Origin: Acholeplasma sp. OttesenSCG-928-E16
GTDB taxonomy: Bacteria > Bacillota_I > Bacilli_A > Acholeplasmatales > Acholeplasmataceae
Direction of reading: 5' to 3'
NCBI GenBank assembly: GCA_030266845.1
Contig: JAJDIT010000009.1
Span: 1 to 36,195 of the forward strand
DNA: 36,195 bases
The notes under the pieces are model-generated. The model ran no database searches. It saw only the letters and a list, made by a program, of their open reading frames with translations, and was not told the origin of the DNA. A program made the position numbers and the translations under genes. Shown here in pieces: positions 1 through 9,747 of the stretch (the stretch's first letter is position 1; each line of letters starts with the position of its first letter).

Positions 1-62
1 AAGAAAAATGGTGGGTCGAGTTTTATTATTCAAAAAATCGCCCAAAAACGCCCTATAAAATG

Positions 63-93
63 AAAAAAACCATGCTTTTTATGTAGCATAGTT
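63..93 (-). terminator. Intrinsic terminator of tRNA-Arg
   Basis: On the minus strand a 9-bp stem (68-76 with 85-93, one G-U pair) with an 8-base loop is followed by a seven-base U tract at 63-69. It lies 13 bases past the tRNA CCA end and closes a single-tRNA transcript. The remaining 62 bases to the window edge show nothing recognisable. Confidence 0.8.
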
Positions 94-105
94 TCAACTT
101 CAAAA

Positions 106-182
<77 letters not shown>

Positions 183-198
183 AAATCACGCAATAGTA

Positions 199-227
199 AT
201 TATAACTTAAATGCCAATTAAAGTAAA
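199..227 (-). promoter_or_regulatory. Promoter of tRNA-Arg
   Basis: A -35 TTTACT (222-227), a 17-base spacer and a perfect -10 TATAAT (199-204) read on the minus strand. The expected transcript start near 192 lies about 10 bases ahead of the mature tRNA 5' end. Confidence 0.7.
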
Positions 228-290
228 GTTATTTTCACTTTTATTTGGTGATTTGCTAAAGTAATTAAGCATGATAGAGCACCTGCCTTT

Positions 291-1187
291 TTAGTCTGGT
301 TTTTTTGCCATTCTTGTTACTAGTAGATAGATAATTAATAGTGGTATGATAATTATTCCTATCATTAATGACATGCCATAAACAATGCTATTTGATAAAC
401 AGGCAAGCAAAATAGTTACTAATCCCGTAAAAATCAAAACATATTTTCCGATAACTTGGGATATCATCCAGTTATAATCCGAGGTAAATGATATTTTTAG
501 TCTTACCCCGAAAAATTGGCTTTTTGTTTTTGCGAAATCTAGTATAAATCCCATAGAAATAAAAAACAAGCCTATCAAAACATTCGTAATCGGTAAAACT
601 AAAACAGAGGCTCCAGTTAAAGGGCTAACATCTTTAAAGATTAATACGGAAAAGAATAAATGTGTGGACATCAGTATCACATTTGAACCAATAGAAATAT
701 AGGAAAGAACGGTAGAAACCATGTACGTCTTTTTCTTGATTAATACCATACTATATATTAAAAATAAAATTGTGAAAATAAACATAGTAAGTAAAATCCA
801 AAGTCCGTTTTCTTTATTGCCATATCTAATAGGGGTTAAGGAACCATCAAAATATATAGGAATAGTACTTGGATATGTTATGTATAAGATTGCTGAAACA
901 GCTAATAATATTCCTGAGATGACTACATTCAAAGTAAAAGAGATTCTAGATTTTTTTATCGAAGAATCAGATATTTTCTTCTCATCTTCTAAAAAAGAAT
1001 CAAAAAGATCTTCTAGCTCGATATTTAGAACTTCTGAGACTTTCTTAGCCATAAGAACATCTGGTAAACTTCTGCCTGTCTCCCATTTGCTTATAACTTT
1101 ATTAGAAACTCCAAGCTTAGATGCTAGTTCCATTTGGGTCATATTCATTTCTTTTCTTTTTTTAGCTATAGTTTTACAAAATTCCAT
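291..1187 (-). CDS. XRE-family regulator fused to SdpI-like membrane protein
   Basis: The 298-residue protein has an N-terminal helix-turn-helix of the XRE/Cro type (residues 4-60; TQMELASKLGVSNKVISKWE is the classic recognition unit). It is followed by about six membrane segments (roughly 83-105, 129-150, 155-181, 191-213, 243-264, 269-290). Residues 106-125 (IPIYFDG) resemble the DUF1648 motif, and FGVRL at 226-230 followed by W240 resembles the GIRTPWT...W signature of SdpI, the immunity and signalling protein of the B. subtilis SdpC system. The start is placed at the ATG behind AGGTG (spacer CTCT), four codons inside the longest frame. It stands alone after the trmK operon. A membrane-held self-regulating sensor or immunity protein is inferred; the ligand and DNA target are unknown. 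Confidence 0.8.
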   Translation of the reverse strand: MEFCKTIAKKRKEMNMTQMELASKLGVSNKVISKWETGRSLPDVLMAKKVSEVLNIELEDLFDSFLEDEKKISDSSIKKSRISFTLNVVISGILLAVSAILYITYPSTIPIYFDGSLTPIRYGNKENGLWILLTMFIFTILFLIYSMVLIKKKTYMVSTVLSYISIGSNVILMSTHLFFSVLIFKDVSPLTGASVLVLPITNVLIGLFFISMGFILDFAKTKSQFFGVRLKISFTSDYNWMISQVIGKYVLIFTGLVTILLACLSNSIVYGMSLMIGIIIIPLLIIYLLVTRMAKKPD

Positions 1188-1205
1188 AGAGCACCTCATA
1201 ACTTA

Positions 1206-1227
1206 ATAATACAACACAAAACGTTTT
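1206..1227 (-). promoter_or_regulatory. Candidate promoter/operator of XRE-SdpI gene
   Basis: On the minus strand a -10-like TATTAT (1206-1211) lies 19 bases before the chosen ATG. The perfect palindrome AAAACGTTTT (1218-1227) lies immediately upstream, where the spacer would be. No good -35 box is seen. A palindrome there would suit autorepression by the encoded XRE protein, which is inference. Confidence 0.35.
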
Positions 1228-1264
1228 TATAGATTCTCTAAATTGTAGAATTACTATATTACTT

Positions 1265-1900
1265 TTATTTATTGTTTTTTAAGACTGATACTGCATTCTT
1301 ATAGAACATTTGGATTTCCTGATATTTTGATTTAGAATGTAAATCCAAATTATTATAGATACTCTCTATTTGTTTTATTTTATGTTGATAATATTCAAGA
1401 CTCTCTAGCTTATTTTTTAAAACAGGACCAATATATAGTTCTTCATTGGAAAGGATCATTTTTCCTTTTTTAGCCTCGATAATGATATAGTAAAAATCAT
1501 CCAATACAAGATGTTCATCAGTAATTATGAATCCATTATTCATTAAGAATGATCTTAAAACTTCATGCTTTGAATTTGCCTGAAGTATATATTTTGCATC
1601 TTTATTAGCATTTGTTAAAATTTCAGTTATTAGGTGTGCTCCCATTCCAGCAATGACTACTGTATCGAACACTAGTTCTGGTAGATCAAGAAATCCATTA
1701 GATAAATAGTACTCTACATTATAGCCAACAAGATTTTTTTTCGCGTTTAATAGAGGGCCTTCATTGATGTCGGTGGCAAATGCCTTTTTAATATATTTTT
1801 TGTCAAAAGCTTTTTTTAAGACGAGACCGTGATCGCAACCAATATCTAAAACAACCTCACTATTATTTAATAAGTTAGCTATAAAATCTAATCGTTTCAC
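1265..1900 (-). CDS. trmK: tRNA (adenine(22)-N(1))-methyltransferase TrmK
   Basis: This 211-residue SAM-dependent enzyme methylates N1 of A22 in tRNA (B. subtilis YqfN/TrmK family). The SAM-binding loop DIGCDHG sits at residues 19-25, the acidic FATDIN motif near 41-46 and the family motif [10 protein letters not shown] at 82-91. The C-terminal part looks like the usual coiled-coil domain. Translation starts at GTG, whose GTGA overlaps the rpoD stop, so it is coupled to rpoD as last gene of the operon. The nif3-like gene that often follows trmK in Firmicutes is not next to it here. Confidence 0.93.
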   Translation of the reverse strand: MKRLDFIANLLNNSEVVLDIGCDHGLVLKKAFDKKYIKKAFATDINEGPLLNAKKNLVGYNVEYYLSNGFLDLPELVFDTVVIAGMGAHLITEILTNANKDAKYILQANSKHEVLRSFLMNNGFIITDEHLVLDDFYYIIIEAKKGKMILSNEELYIGPVLKNKLESLEYYQHKIKQIESIYNNLDLHSKSKYQEIQMFYKNAVSVLKNNK

Positions 1901-3159
1901 TTTTTATCCGTATAAAATTCTCTTAGCTTATTCTGTCTTGCCGGAGTCTTTAACTTTTTTAATGCCTTAGATTCAATTTGTCTAATTCTTTCACGAGTTA
2001 CACCAAACTCCCTGCCAACCTCTTCCAAAGTGTGTGTTTTTCCGTCTAATAAGCCATATCTCAGTCTTAGAACCTTTTCTTCTCTATCTGTCAAAACGGA
2101 TACTAATAAATCATCAAGGGCTTCTCTAATATTGTCTTGAACCATTGCCTCATGAGGATTTAGAGCATTTGGATCAGAGATGAAATCTCCTAATGAAGAA
2201 TCTTCCTCTTCACCAACAGGCGCTTCTAAAGAAATTGGTTCTTTTGCCACTCTTTGGATGTTTTGAATTTTTTCTGGAGTCATTCCCATTTTTTCGGCAA
2301 TTTCTTCATCGGTTGGTTCTCTCTCTAGTTCTTGCATCAACTGACGTTTGATTCTGACCATCTTGTTGATGGTTTCTACCATATGAACAGGAATTCTAAT
2401 AGTCCTTGCTTGATCAGCAACAGCTCTTGTTATTGCCTGCCTAATCCACCAAGTCGCATATGTTGAAAATTTAAAACCTTTTTGCGGATCAAACTTATCA
2501 ACTGCCCTCATCAGTCCCATATTACCTTCTTGAATTAAGTCTAAAAGTAACATCCCTGAATTATTATTAGCATAATGTTTAGCAATCGAAACAACTAAAC
2601 GATAGTTTGCCTCAACTAGTTTATTCTTGGCGTGCAATCCCTTTTCAATTAAATCTTCTAATTCTTTTTTATCTTCATCAGATAGGTCTAAATCTCCGTT
2701 TGTACCATCTTCTAATTGTTCAAAAGCGTACCTTCCATCTAAAACGATGTTGGCATATTTTCTTTCATCTTCTAAAGATAGTAGCGGTATTTGCCCAATT
2801 TCTTTTAAATACATTCTTACCGGGTCATCTACCTTCACAGAATTAACAATGGTCTCCAAGTTAAGGTCTTCTTCTTCATAGCTTTCTACTTCTAATGAAC
2901 TTAATGATAAATCATCAGGTTCGTCTTCCAACTCAAAAGAGTCATCCTCATCTTCATCAAGAGTCTCAAATTCAACTGTTTCTTCTTCATCTGATAATGA
3001 ATAGTCGACAAAATACCCTTTTTCAGAAAGGGCTTCTTCTATTTCGGCATAAAGCTCCGATCCTTCTTTGGCATATTTTATTAGTTCATCTTGCTTGATG
3101 CCTTCATCAGCACTTTTTGCGGATGATATAAGTTCCTTAATAATATCTTTTAATTCCAT
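1897..3159 (-). CDS. rpoD: RNA polymerase primary sigma factor
   Basis: This 420-residue housekeeping sigma-70 protein has all group-1 parts: region 1.1 (1-55), a very acidic linker (58-99), region 1.2 ([12 protein letters not shown], 111-122), region 2 with the -10-reading helix ([13 protein letters not shown], 231-243), region 3, and region 4 with the -35-reading helix ([18 protein letters not shown], 386-403). The non-conserved insert of proteobacterial RpoD is absent, as in Bacillus SigA. The ATG at 3159 is chosen over an in-frame GTG at 3171, because the G-rich ribosome site lies between them. The gap to dnaG is 2 bases. It should recognise the near-consensus promoters seen across the window. 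Confidence 0.97.
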   Translation of the reverse strand: MELKDIIKELISSAKSADEGIKQDELIKYAKEGSELYAEIEEALSEKGYFVDYSLSDEEETVEFETLDEDEDDSFELEDEPDDLSLSSLEVESYEEEDLNLETIVNSVKVDDPVRMYLKEIGQIPLLSLEDERKYANIVLDGRYAFEQLEDGTNGDLDLSDEDKKELEDLIEKGLHAKNKLVEANYRLVVSIAKHYANNNSGMLLLDLIQEGNMGLMRAVDKFDPQKGFKFSTYATWWIRQAITRAVADQARTIRIPVHMVETINKMVRIKRQLMQELEREPTDEEIAEKMGMTPEKIQNIQRVAKEPISLEAPVGEEEDSSLGDFISDPNALNPHEAMVQDNIREALDDLLVSVLTDREEKVLRLRYGLLDGKTHTLEEVGREFGVTRERIRQIESKALKKLKTPARQNKLREFYTDKK

Positions 3160-3161
3160 TT

Positions 3162-4910
3162 TTACCCCCACCCATCTTTATTTTTTTTGATTTCATCTCG
3201 TTTTTTAGCTAGTTCAATTTTTTTTATCGGATCTGGTTCTATGCTTATTTTAATATTAAGCTCATCTATTTCTTGGTCAAGTTTTCTTTTTTCTAAGGTT
3301 TTTTTATATTCTTTAATGCCCTCAGCATCAATTATTGCGGTTTTGTCTTTTAAGATAGCGTTATTGGATAGTTCAATGAGATATTTTCGTGCATTATTAT
3401 CTTTAATATACTTTAATAATGTCTCAATACTGATATTTTCCTCACTATCCTTTATTTGATAAATAGTCTGCAAGATAAAGATACACTCTTCTAATTTAAT
3501 ATCAAGATAGAGTTTAAAACTACTCTCAATGATTGGAATAAGGCTATTGTCTTTAAGGGCAGCAATTATGATTTCTCTTTCAGTATTATCATATATTTTA
3601 GACTCCAACTTTCTTTTTGGGATGTACGGCTTATAGCCTTCAATTTTTTTGCTAATTAGATTAGGATTTAAGACAATGCCAAGTTCATCTTTAATTAAAT
3701 TAATATAAAAATCCTTTGCTGATTTATCTACCTTATTTAAAAATGCGTTCATCGAATCCTTAAACTCTTTGATGTCATTAGCATTTTTGAAATCTTTTCC
3801 TAATTTATTGTATTCATAAATGAAACGGTAACCATCAACTGTATACTCTCCAAAGAGGCTTTCAAAACGTTCAGGACCATATTGTTTTATGAATTCATCT
3901 GGATCTAATCCATCAGGAATTTTCAGCACTTCTACTCTTAGGTTGGCATTCAATAGTTTTTCAATAGCGGAAACCGTTGCTTTTTGCCCGGCATTATCAC
4001 CATCATAACAGATTAATACTTGCTCTGTTACTTTTTGAATCAATTTGACTTGATCATTTGTTAGGGCAGTTCCCATTGAGGCAACAATGTTCTTTATGCC
4101 GATTCGGTAAGGACTAATACAATCGAAAAATCCTTCTACTAAAATAACTTGTTTTTGTTTTCTAATCTCTGATAAACTTTCAAAGTAATTATATAACAAT
4201 AAACCCTTTTTAAAGATGATTGTTTCTGGACTGTTAATATACTTAATTTGCTCCTTAGAATCAATTGCTCTACCACTGAATCCGACGACCCTGCCTAAAT
4301 GATTGGTAATAGGAAACATTAATCTTGCTGTAAACAAATCATAATATTCTCCGTCGTCTCCTTGCTTTACTAGTCCTAAATCAATCATATCCGACACTTT
4401 GTAGTTTTTATCAGACAATAAACGATATAAAGAATCTTTTGCCTTAGGTGATACCCCTATTTGAAAATGGGAAATAGCATTTTCATCTATTTCTCTTTTT
4501 TGTAGATAATTTTGTGCTTCCTTACCTATTTCGCTATTTTTTAATACATATTTATAAAAAGAAGTAGCGTCTTCTAAGATTTGATAATACTTTTCGTTTT
4601 TATCAACTACTTTTTTAATACTTTGCTTAACTTCAATACCGGCTCTTTCGGCTAATTCTGCTGCCGCTTCGCTAAAAGTTATATTCCTAATCTTCCGGTA
4701 AAAATTGATTGGATTTCCTCCCTCTCCACAACCCATACATTTAGCAATATTCTTTTCTGGTGAAACAGAAAACGATGGAGTTTTTTCATTATGAAAGGGA
4801 CATAGTCCACGGTAATTTTTTCCGACCTTCTCTAATGAGACAAACTCGGAAACAAGGGATACAATGTCTGTTTTTTCATTGATTAAATCAAGTGTTTTAT
4901 TATCAATCAC
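3162..4910 (-). CDS. dnaG: DNA primase
   Basis: This 582-residue primase makes RNA primers for replication. The N-terminal zinc-binding domain has C37, H40 (CPFH), C58 and C61 (CMGC). The TOPRIM catalytic core, in the middle third, shows [14 protein letters not shown] and the metal-binding CYDGDNAG. The C-terminal part would bind the replicative helicase DnaB and ends in charged helices. Translation starts at GTG, placed four bases after a near-perfect AGGAGGGG site. It lies between glyS and rpoD, the classical macromolecular-synthesis arrangement. Confidence 0.97.
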   Translation of the reverse strand: MIDNKTLDLINEKTDIVSLVSEFVSLEKVGKNYRGLCPFHNEKTPSFSVSPEKNIAKCMGCGEGGNPINFYRKIRNITFSEAAAELAERAGIEVKQSIKKVVDKNEKYYQILEDATSFYKYVLKNSEIGKEAQNYLQKREIDENAISHFQIGVSPKAKDSLYRLLSDKNYKVSDMIDLGLVKQGDDGEYYDLFTARLMFPITNHLGRVVGFSGRAIDSKEQIKYINSPETIIFKKGLLLYNYFESLSEIRKQKQVILVEGFFDCISPYRIGIKNIVASMGTALTNDQVKLIQKVTEQVLICYDGDNAGQKATVSAIEKLLNANLRVEVLKIPDGLDPDEFIKQYGPERFESLFGEYTVDGYRFIYEYNKLGKDFKNANDIKEFKDSMNAFLNKVDKSAKDFYINLIKDELGIVLNPNLISKKIEGYKPYIPKRKLESKIYDNTEREIIIAALKDNSLIPIIESSFKLYLDIKLEECIFILQTIYQIKDSEENISIETLLKYIKDNNARKYLIELSNNAILKDKTAIIDAEGIKEYKKTLEKRKLDQEIDELNIKISIEPDPIKKIELAKKRDEIKKNKDGWG

Positions 4911-4933
4911 AATACCCCTCCTAAAATACTAAA

Positions 4934-6301
4934 TTAAAAAATCATAGTTTCTTCAATAATTCTTTTTAAATCACCAACGTGGGCTCTAATTTGCTCCATT
5001 GAATCGCGGTTTCGAACAGTAACGGTATCATCGATAAGTGTTTGATGATCAACTGTTATACAAAGATAAGTACCAATTGAGTCTTGCCTGCGATATCTTT
5101 TTCCAATATTTTGGGTTTCATCATAGATGCAATCAAAGGTTTTGGCTAATTCTAGATAAAGGTCATTGGCATAGTTGGCATGTTCTTTTTTTACAAGGGG
5201 TAATACTGCAACCTTATATGGGGCGAGCCTTGGATGAATATGAAGTACCTGACGGTCTTCGCCTGAATCTAGTTTTTCCATTTCCAGACCATTTAATAAA
5301 AACGATAACACCAACCTTTCAACACCAACAGAGGGTTCGACAACATATGGAATATATCTTTCGTTTGTTTCGGGATCTAGATACTCCATTGATTCTTTTG
5401 ATTGTGTTTGATGAGCCTTTAAATCAAAGTCTGTTCTAGATGCTATTCCCCATAATTCATCAAATCCCCAAGGGAATTTAAAATGAATATCTGTTGTCGC
5501 ATTTGAGTAGTGGCTTAGTGCTTCTTTTGGATGATCATATAAACTTAGATTCTCATTTTTGATACCTAATGAGGTCAAAAATGAAACCATTTTTTCCCGC
5601 CAATAATTAAACCACTTTTTTTCGGTTCCAGGTTTACAAAAAAACTCTAACTCCATTTGCTCAAATTCTCTAGTCCTAAAAACAAAATTCCCAGGAGTTA
5701 TTTCATTTCTAAATGACTTTCCAACTTGACACACTCCAAACGGTATTTTTTTTCTTGATGTTCTTAAAATGTTTTTAAAATTGATAAAAATACCTTGGGC
5801 TGTCTCTGGTCTAAGATATATTTGATTAGCGCTATCCATAACAACACCTTGATATGTTTGAAACATCATATTAAATGATCTAATCGGCAAAAAATCATGA
5901 GCTCCACAGCTTGGACATGGAATTTTATTAGACAGGATATATTGATACATCTTTTCATTAGACCATCCATCAGCATTTGTTTTATCAAACTGTTCTATTA
6001 GGTTATCGGCTCTAAACCTTTGGTTACAACTCCTGCATTCCGTTAAGGGATCAGAAAAATTTCCTAAGTGCCCGCTTGCTTTCCAAACGTCTGTATTTAA
6101 TAAAATACTGCTGTCTAAAAGGACATTCTCTTTAGTCTCTTTTTGAAATTTTGCAATCCAAGCACTTTTGATATTATTTTTCAACAAACTCCCAAGTGGA
6201 CCATAATCCCATGTGTTAGCTAAGCCACCATATATTTCTGAGCCTTGATAGATAAAACCATTTGTCTTGGCATATTGTACTAATTCTTCTAATTTAACCA
6301 T
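4934..6301 (-). CDS. glyS: Glycyl-tRNA synthetase, alpha2 type
   Basis: This 455-residue class II synthetase charges tRNA-Gly. The N-terminus (GSEIYGGLANTWDYGPLG) is the signature of the single-chain homodimeric GlyRS, not the bacterial alpha2beta2 form. A cysteine set (CRSC and CPSC) should bind zinc as in other members. Motif 2 (FRNEITPGNF, TREFEQMELEFF) and motif 3 (EPSVGVERLVL) are intact, and the anticodon-binding domain fills the C-terminus. No T-box leader fits in the 20-base gap after recO, so control is through the operon. Confidence 0.97.
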   Translation of the reverse strand: MVKLEELVQYAKTNGFIYQGSEIYGGLANTWDYGPLGSLLKNNIKSAWIAKFQKETKENVLLDSSILLNTDVWKASGHLGNFSDPLTECRSCNQRFRADNLIEQFDKTNADGWSNEKMYQYILSNKIPCPSCGAHDFLPIRSFNMMFQTYQGVVMDSANQIYLRPETAQGIFINFKNILRTSRKKIPFGVCQVGKSFRNEITPGNFVFRTREFEQMELEFFCKPGTEKKWFNYWREKMVSFLTSLGIKNENLSLYDHPKEALSHYSNATTDIHFKFPWGFDELWGIASRTDFDLKAHQTQSKESMEYLDPETNERYIPYVVEPSVGVERLVLSFLLNGLEMEKLDSGEDRQVLHIHPRLAPYKVAVLPLVKKEHANYANDLYLELAKTFDCIYDETQNIGKRYRRQDSIGTYLCITVDHQTLIDDTVTVRNRDSMEQIRAHVGDLKRIIEETMIF

Positions 6302-6321
6302 TTTTCTTTCTCCGTTCCTTT

Positions 6322-6969
6322 CTATTTTAGTGTTTTTAACGATATTTGTAAATGATATTGATAATATTTTATTAAAAAATATATCAATTTTTCTAAAACA
6401 TCATTTGATAAGTCTAACTTTGTTTGATAACCAGATATTAATCTTAAAAACAAAATGGTTTCTTGATAATCTAAATCCAAGGCAATATATTCATCTTCAT
6501 AGACAATTCCGCCTTTTTCTACACTCATTCCCTTTACTTTTTTACCGTTACCTTTAATGTTTGGGGCAAATCCTAAGTAAAAAAGAATTCTCGCCAAAAA
6601 AGTCAAATATGAAGTTTCAATGTTATTATTAAGAGCTAAGATTAACTCGTTAAATATTTTTTCATGTTCGTTATCTTCATAGATTAGTTTATCAATCACT
6701 TCAAGCATTGTTGATGAATTTTTAGTTAGTTGATAATTATTTTTGATGGTGCTAAAATCATTTATCAATTCACAGTTTTTTAGATTAAACATCATTTTTT
6801 TTGATTCTTCAAAACTGATATGGTTTAAAAACTGAGTCATAATACGCAAGTTTGAATTCATTTTTAAAGCCCCACTCGCCACTAGTGTTCTTTTCCCAGA
6901 TTTAGTATAAACAAAAACTAACTTTGAATTTTCCTGATAGTTTTGGACCTTATAAATAATACCTTCCAA
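6322..6969 (-). CDS. recO: DNA repair protein RecO
   Basis: This 215-residue RecO would load RecA onto gapped DNA with RecR. The N-terminal OB-fold region (1-80) and helical C-terminal domain are recognisable. The landmark LFYLGFAPN is followed, where many RecO proteins carry a four-cysteine zinc site, by KGNGKKVKGMSVEKGG with no cysteine; the only Cys is C66. It is also somewhat shorter than the usual 240-250 residues. The start is TTG, two bases after the era stop, behind AGGTGAT. The context era-recO-glyS is standard. Confidence 0.9.
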   Translation of the reverse strand: MEGIIYKVQNYQENSKLVFVYTKSGKRTLVASGALKMNSNLRIMTQFLNHISFEESKKMMFNLKNCELINDFSTIKNNYQLTKNSSTMLEVIDKLIYEDNEHEKIFNELILALNNNIETSYLTFLARILFYLGFAPNIKGNGKKVKGMSVEKGGIVYEDEYIALDLDYQETILFLRLISGYQTKLDLSNDVLEKLIYFLIKYYQYHLQISLKTLK

Positions 6970-6971
6970 GA

Positions 6972-7859
6972 TTAATCACCTATCCCATATTTCTTGAGCT
7001 CGTTAATGTTGCTTCTCCAGTCTTTGTTAACCTTAACGAATAAAGATAAGTGTATTTTTCTTCCTAAAGTCTTATTTAAATCTTTTCTTGCTTCTGTTCC
7101 TATTTTTTTTAATCTTTCTCCCTTATTGCCAATTAATATTCCCTTTTGGGAATCTCTTTCCACAACAATGATCGCAGAAACATCCAAAGTCTTTGTCTCA
7201 GCATTTTCCTCTAAATGTTCAATTAAGACCGCAACCGAATGTGGAACCTCTTCTTCTGTATGGAACAAAATTTTTTCACGAACAATTTCGCTCATTAATT
7301 TTTCATCAGTCTGATCACTATCCATTTCTTTTGGATAATACATTGGGCCTTCTTTTAAAAATGGGACAAGAGCGTCAATTAGATGATCGATATTTTGATT
7401 ATCCTTCGCTGATATTGGAATCACTGCCGCATAGTCATAATTGTTAATATAGCTTAGGATAATTTTATCGATGCCCATTTTACCTTTAACCAAATCAATC
7501 TTATTTATTACTAAAAATACAGGTTTATTTGTTTCCTTAAAGTGATTGATGATATGATCTTCAGCAAAGCCTCTTTCTTTATCAACCATAAAAATAATGG
7601 CATCCATTCCTTTTAGGGAATCAATTGCCAAATTGTTAATTTTTTTTCCTAATAGGTTTTTCCCTTTATGCATTCCAGGAGTATCAACAAAAACCAATTG
7701 ATAGTTTTCATTTGTAATTATTCCGGTAATCAGATGCCTTGTAGTTTGTGGTTTAGGGCTTGTTATTGCAATTTTCCTGCCAACGATATCATTCATCAGG
7801 GTAGATTTTCCAACATTCGGTCTACCAATTATCGTCACAAATCCTGATTTAAAACTCAT
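6972..7859 (-). CDS. era: GTPase Era, 30S ribosome assembly
   Basis: This 295-residue GTPase binds the 3' end of 16S rRNA during small-subunit maturation. G1 is GRPNVGKS (12-19), the switch region has PKPQTTR, G3 is DTPG, G4 NKID and G5 SAK. The C-terminal KH domain has GILIGNKGERLKKIG. Its ATG overlaps the cdd stop in an ATGA, so the two are translationally coupled. The order ybeY-cdd-era is typical of Firmicutes. Confidence 0.97.
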   Translation of the reverse strand: MSFKSGFVTIIGRPNVGKSTLMNDIVGRKIAITSPKPQTTRHLITGIITNENYQLVFVDTPGMHKGKNLLGKKINNLAIDSLKGMDAIIFMVDKERGFAEDHIINHFKETNKPVFLVINKIDLVKGKMGIDKIILSYINNYDYAAVIPISAKDNQNIDHLIDALVPFLKEGPMYYPKEMDSDQTDEKLMSEIVREKILFHTEEEVPHSVAVLIEHLEENAETKTLDVSAIIVVERDSQKGILIGNKGERLKKIGTEARKDLNKTLGRKIHLSLFVKVNKDWRSNINELKKYGIGD

Positions 7860-8260
7860 TTAGAATCCTCGAAAAGATCAAAAGAAAAAGGGAGCAATTC
7901 ATCAATATTAGTTTCAATAACCTTACCATCTAAATTGCATAGATAAATAACCGCATTCTTTGGAACTAATTCTCTTATAACTTGTCTACATGCTCCACAA
8001 GGAGATATCGCATCTTTTGTATCCCCAATAATCGCAATTCCCTTTATTTTTTTGGTGTCAAAGCCTTGACTTATAGTTGAAAACAAAGCGCTTCTTTCTG
8101 CGCAGTTTGATAATCCATAGGAACTGTTTTCGATATTAGCTCCATGAATAATTGTTCCATCTTCTAGTAAAACAGCTGCGCCAACCTTAAATTTTGAATA
8201 AGGGGCATAGGCTTTTTCCATTGCTTTTTTTGCTTCTAATATTAATGAATTACTGTTCAT
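7856..8260 (-). CDS. cdd: Cytidine deaminase
   Basis: This 134-residue homotetrameric-type enzyme deaminates cytidine and deoxycytidine to uridine and deoxyuridine for pyrimidine salvage. Zinc ligands C53, C88 and C91 and the catalytic proton shuttle E55 lie in NCAERSALF and PCGACRQV. The dgkA gene often found between ybeY and cdd in Firmicutes is absent here. It overlaps ybeY upstream and era downstream by 4 bases each. Confidence 0.96.
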   Translation of the reverse strand: MNSNSLILEAKKAMEKAYAPYSKFKVGAAVLLEDGTIIHGANIENSSYGLSNCAERSALFSTISQGFDTKKIKGIAIIGDTKDAISPCGACRQVIRELVPKNAVIYLCNLDGKVIETNIDELLPFSFDLFEDSK

Positions 8261-8676
8261 TTTTTAGTCCTTTCTAGATTGGCTTTTCCCAAAATCTCTT
8301 TTTGCATTTTTATCATATCTTTCTCTTCTTCAACACTTTGATGATCATAGCCAATCAAATGCAAATAACCATGTACTGCCAAAAATGATATCTCCCTTTC
8401 GAATGAATGACCATTTGAAATTGCTTGTTCCTCTGCTCTTTTTAGACAAATAAAAATGTCTCCTAGTGATTCATCATCTTCTTCGTCTGGAAAGCTTAAA
8501 ACATCAGTAATTTTATCTATTTTACGGAAAAAGTCATTGAGTCTTCTTATTTCTTCCTCAGTAACTAAGATGATTTGCATTTCTTTTTTTTCTTCAATTG
8601 GATCAAAACAATTCTTTAAGACTTTCTTAATTTTAGTGTCTTTATTCTGAGTATAATTATGAACGTTTATTTTCAT
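8257..8676 (-). CDS. ybeY: Endoribonuclease YbeY, rRNA maturation
   Basis: This 139-residue metal-dependent RNase is involved in 16S rRNA 3'-end processing and ribosome quality control. The zinc motif HGYLHLIGYDH gives H102, H106 and H112, and LGDIFI at 71-76 is the usual preceding strand. The start at 8676 gives a normal N-terminus; an ATG three codons earlier (8685) sits only a base or two behind GGAAAGG and is less likely. Either start overlaps the phoH end by about 20-30 bases. Confidence 0.94.
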   Translation of the reverse strand: MKINVHNYTQNKDTKIKKVLKNCFDPIEEKKEMQIILVTEEEIRRLNDFFRKIDKITDVLSFPDEEDDESLGDIFICLKRAEEQAISNGHSFEREISFLAVHGYLHLIGYDHQSVEEEKDMIKMQKEILGKANLERTKK

Positions 8677-9622
8677 ACTCGTCATACCTTTCCAACACTC
8701 TTTGAACAAGGGGATGTCTAATTACATCCATCTTATCAAATTCAATAATCTTAACATCATCTAAATTAGACAATATTTTTGGTATTTCTGATAAACTGTG
8801 TAAATCTTTTCTTGATAAATCTGTTTGACTTGGATCTCCGGTAACAACCATCTTAGAAGAAAAGCCTAAACGGGTCAAGAACATTTTCATTTGACTCCTT
8901 GTAGCGTTTTGCGCTTCATCTAGAATAACAAAAGCATTTTCTAGTGTGCGTCCGCGCATATAGGCTAGTGGAGCAATCTCAATAATTCCCTTTTCAATAT
9001 GTGATTGCATAGTTTGTTTGCCTAAAAATTCTTCTAGAGCATCATATAGAGGTATCAAATACGGATCGATTTTCTCTTTTAAATCTCCTGGAAGAAAGCC
9101 TAAAGATTCTCCTGCTTCCACAGCTGGTCTTGTCAAAATCACTTTCTTTACCTTGTTGTTTTTAAAAGCCGCTACCGCCAGTGCTACTGCTAAATAGGTC
9201 TTACCGGTTCCGGCAGGGCCTATTCCAAAAACAAGATTATTATTATAAATAGCATCAACATATGCCTTTTGATTAAAGGTTTTTGGGTAAATCGCTTTTC
9301 CTTTATCATTTATTATAATCTTCGTTCTACTTTTATACAAATCGATGATCGAGTCATCTAATTTTTCCATCTTAGCTAATTTTGTTAAATAAATAACATC
9401 TCTTTCAGAAAATGAAATTCCAGAGTCACCCAATTTTATTAGATACTTAAAAATAAGCTCTAAAAGTTCTTTATCTTCACCCTTAGCGTCAGTAATGATA
9501 TTGGTTTCCCTTATGCTTACCGTAATCCCTAAGTAATCTTTAAAAATTTTAAGATTGTTGTCATTTATGCCTACTATATTAGCTAGCGTATTAGTATTTT
9601 TGATTTCTAAGTTTAGTTTCAA
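8657..9622 (-). CDS. PhoH-family ATPase (PhoL)
   Basis: This 321-residue PhoH-like P-loop ATPase is the family routinely paired with ybeY and likely acts in RNA metabolism. The N-terminus (1-100) is the small domain typical of the PhoL branch. Walker A is GPAGTGKT (135-142), Walker B is FVILDEAQNA, and the sensor motif is VVTGDPSQTDL. Start is TTG behind AGAGGCGATAAT. It is the first gene of the long operon. Two TATAAT-like boxes lie in the AT-rich stretch 9623-9660, without a convincing -35. Confidence 0.93.
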   Translation of the reverse strand: MKLNLEIKNTNTLANIVGINDNNLKIFKDYLGITVSIRETNIITDAKGEDKELLELIFKYLIKLGDSGISFSERDVIYLTKLAKMEKLDDSIIDLYKSRTKIIINDKGKAIYPKTFNQKAYVDAIYNNNLVFGIGPAGTGKTYLAVALAVAAFKNNKVKKVILTRPAVEAGESLGFLPGDLKEKIDPYLIPLYDALEEFLGKQTMQSHIEKGIIEIAPLAYMRGRTLENAFVILDEAQNATRSQMKMFLTRLGFSSKMVVTGDPSQTDLSRKDLHSLSEIPKILSNLDDVKIIEFDKMDVIRHPLVQRVLERYDEYENKRS

Positions 9623-9719
9623 ATTATCGCCTCTACCTTTATTATAATATACATATTATAAATTTACGTTGTTTTTGATGATTTTTCATAAATTTCAAAC
9701 TGTTTATCCTCATAAGAAA

Positions 9720-9745
9720 GAAAAAACTGCACCGGTGTGCAGTTT
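9720..9745 (-). terminator. Intrinsic terminator of rpsU
   Basis: On the minus strand a perfect 9-bp stem AAACTGCAC/GTGCAGTTT (9737-9745 with 9724-9732) with a 4-base loop runs into a U tract. It begins 2 bases after the rpsU stop and separates rpsU from phoH. Confidence 0.85.
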
Positions 9746-9747
9746 AG

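Noticed and set aside
721-1206. Plus-strand open frame opposite the XRE-SdpI gene
   Set aside because: It is a mirror of the coding strand with no ribosome site and no recognisable protein; the minus-strand frame has clear domains.
1233-1254. Hairpin ATTCT/AGAAT after trmK as terminator
   Set aside because: Five A-T-rich pairs and no U run; it does not meet the standard of the other terminators here.
6302-6321. T-box leader before glyS
   Set aside because: Only 20 bases separate recO and glyS; no room for a T-box.
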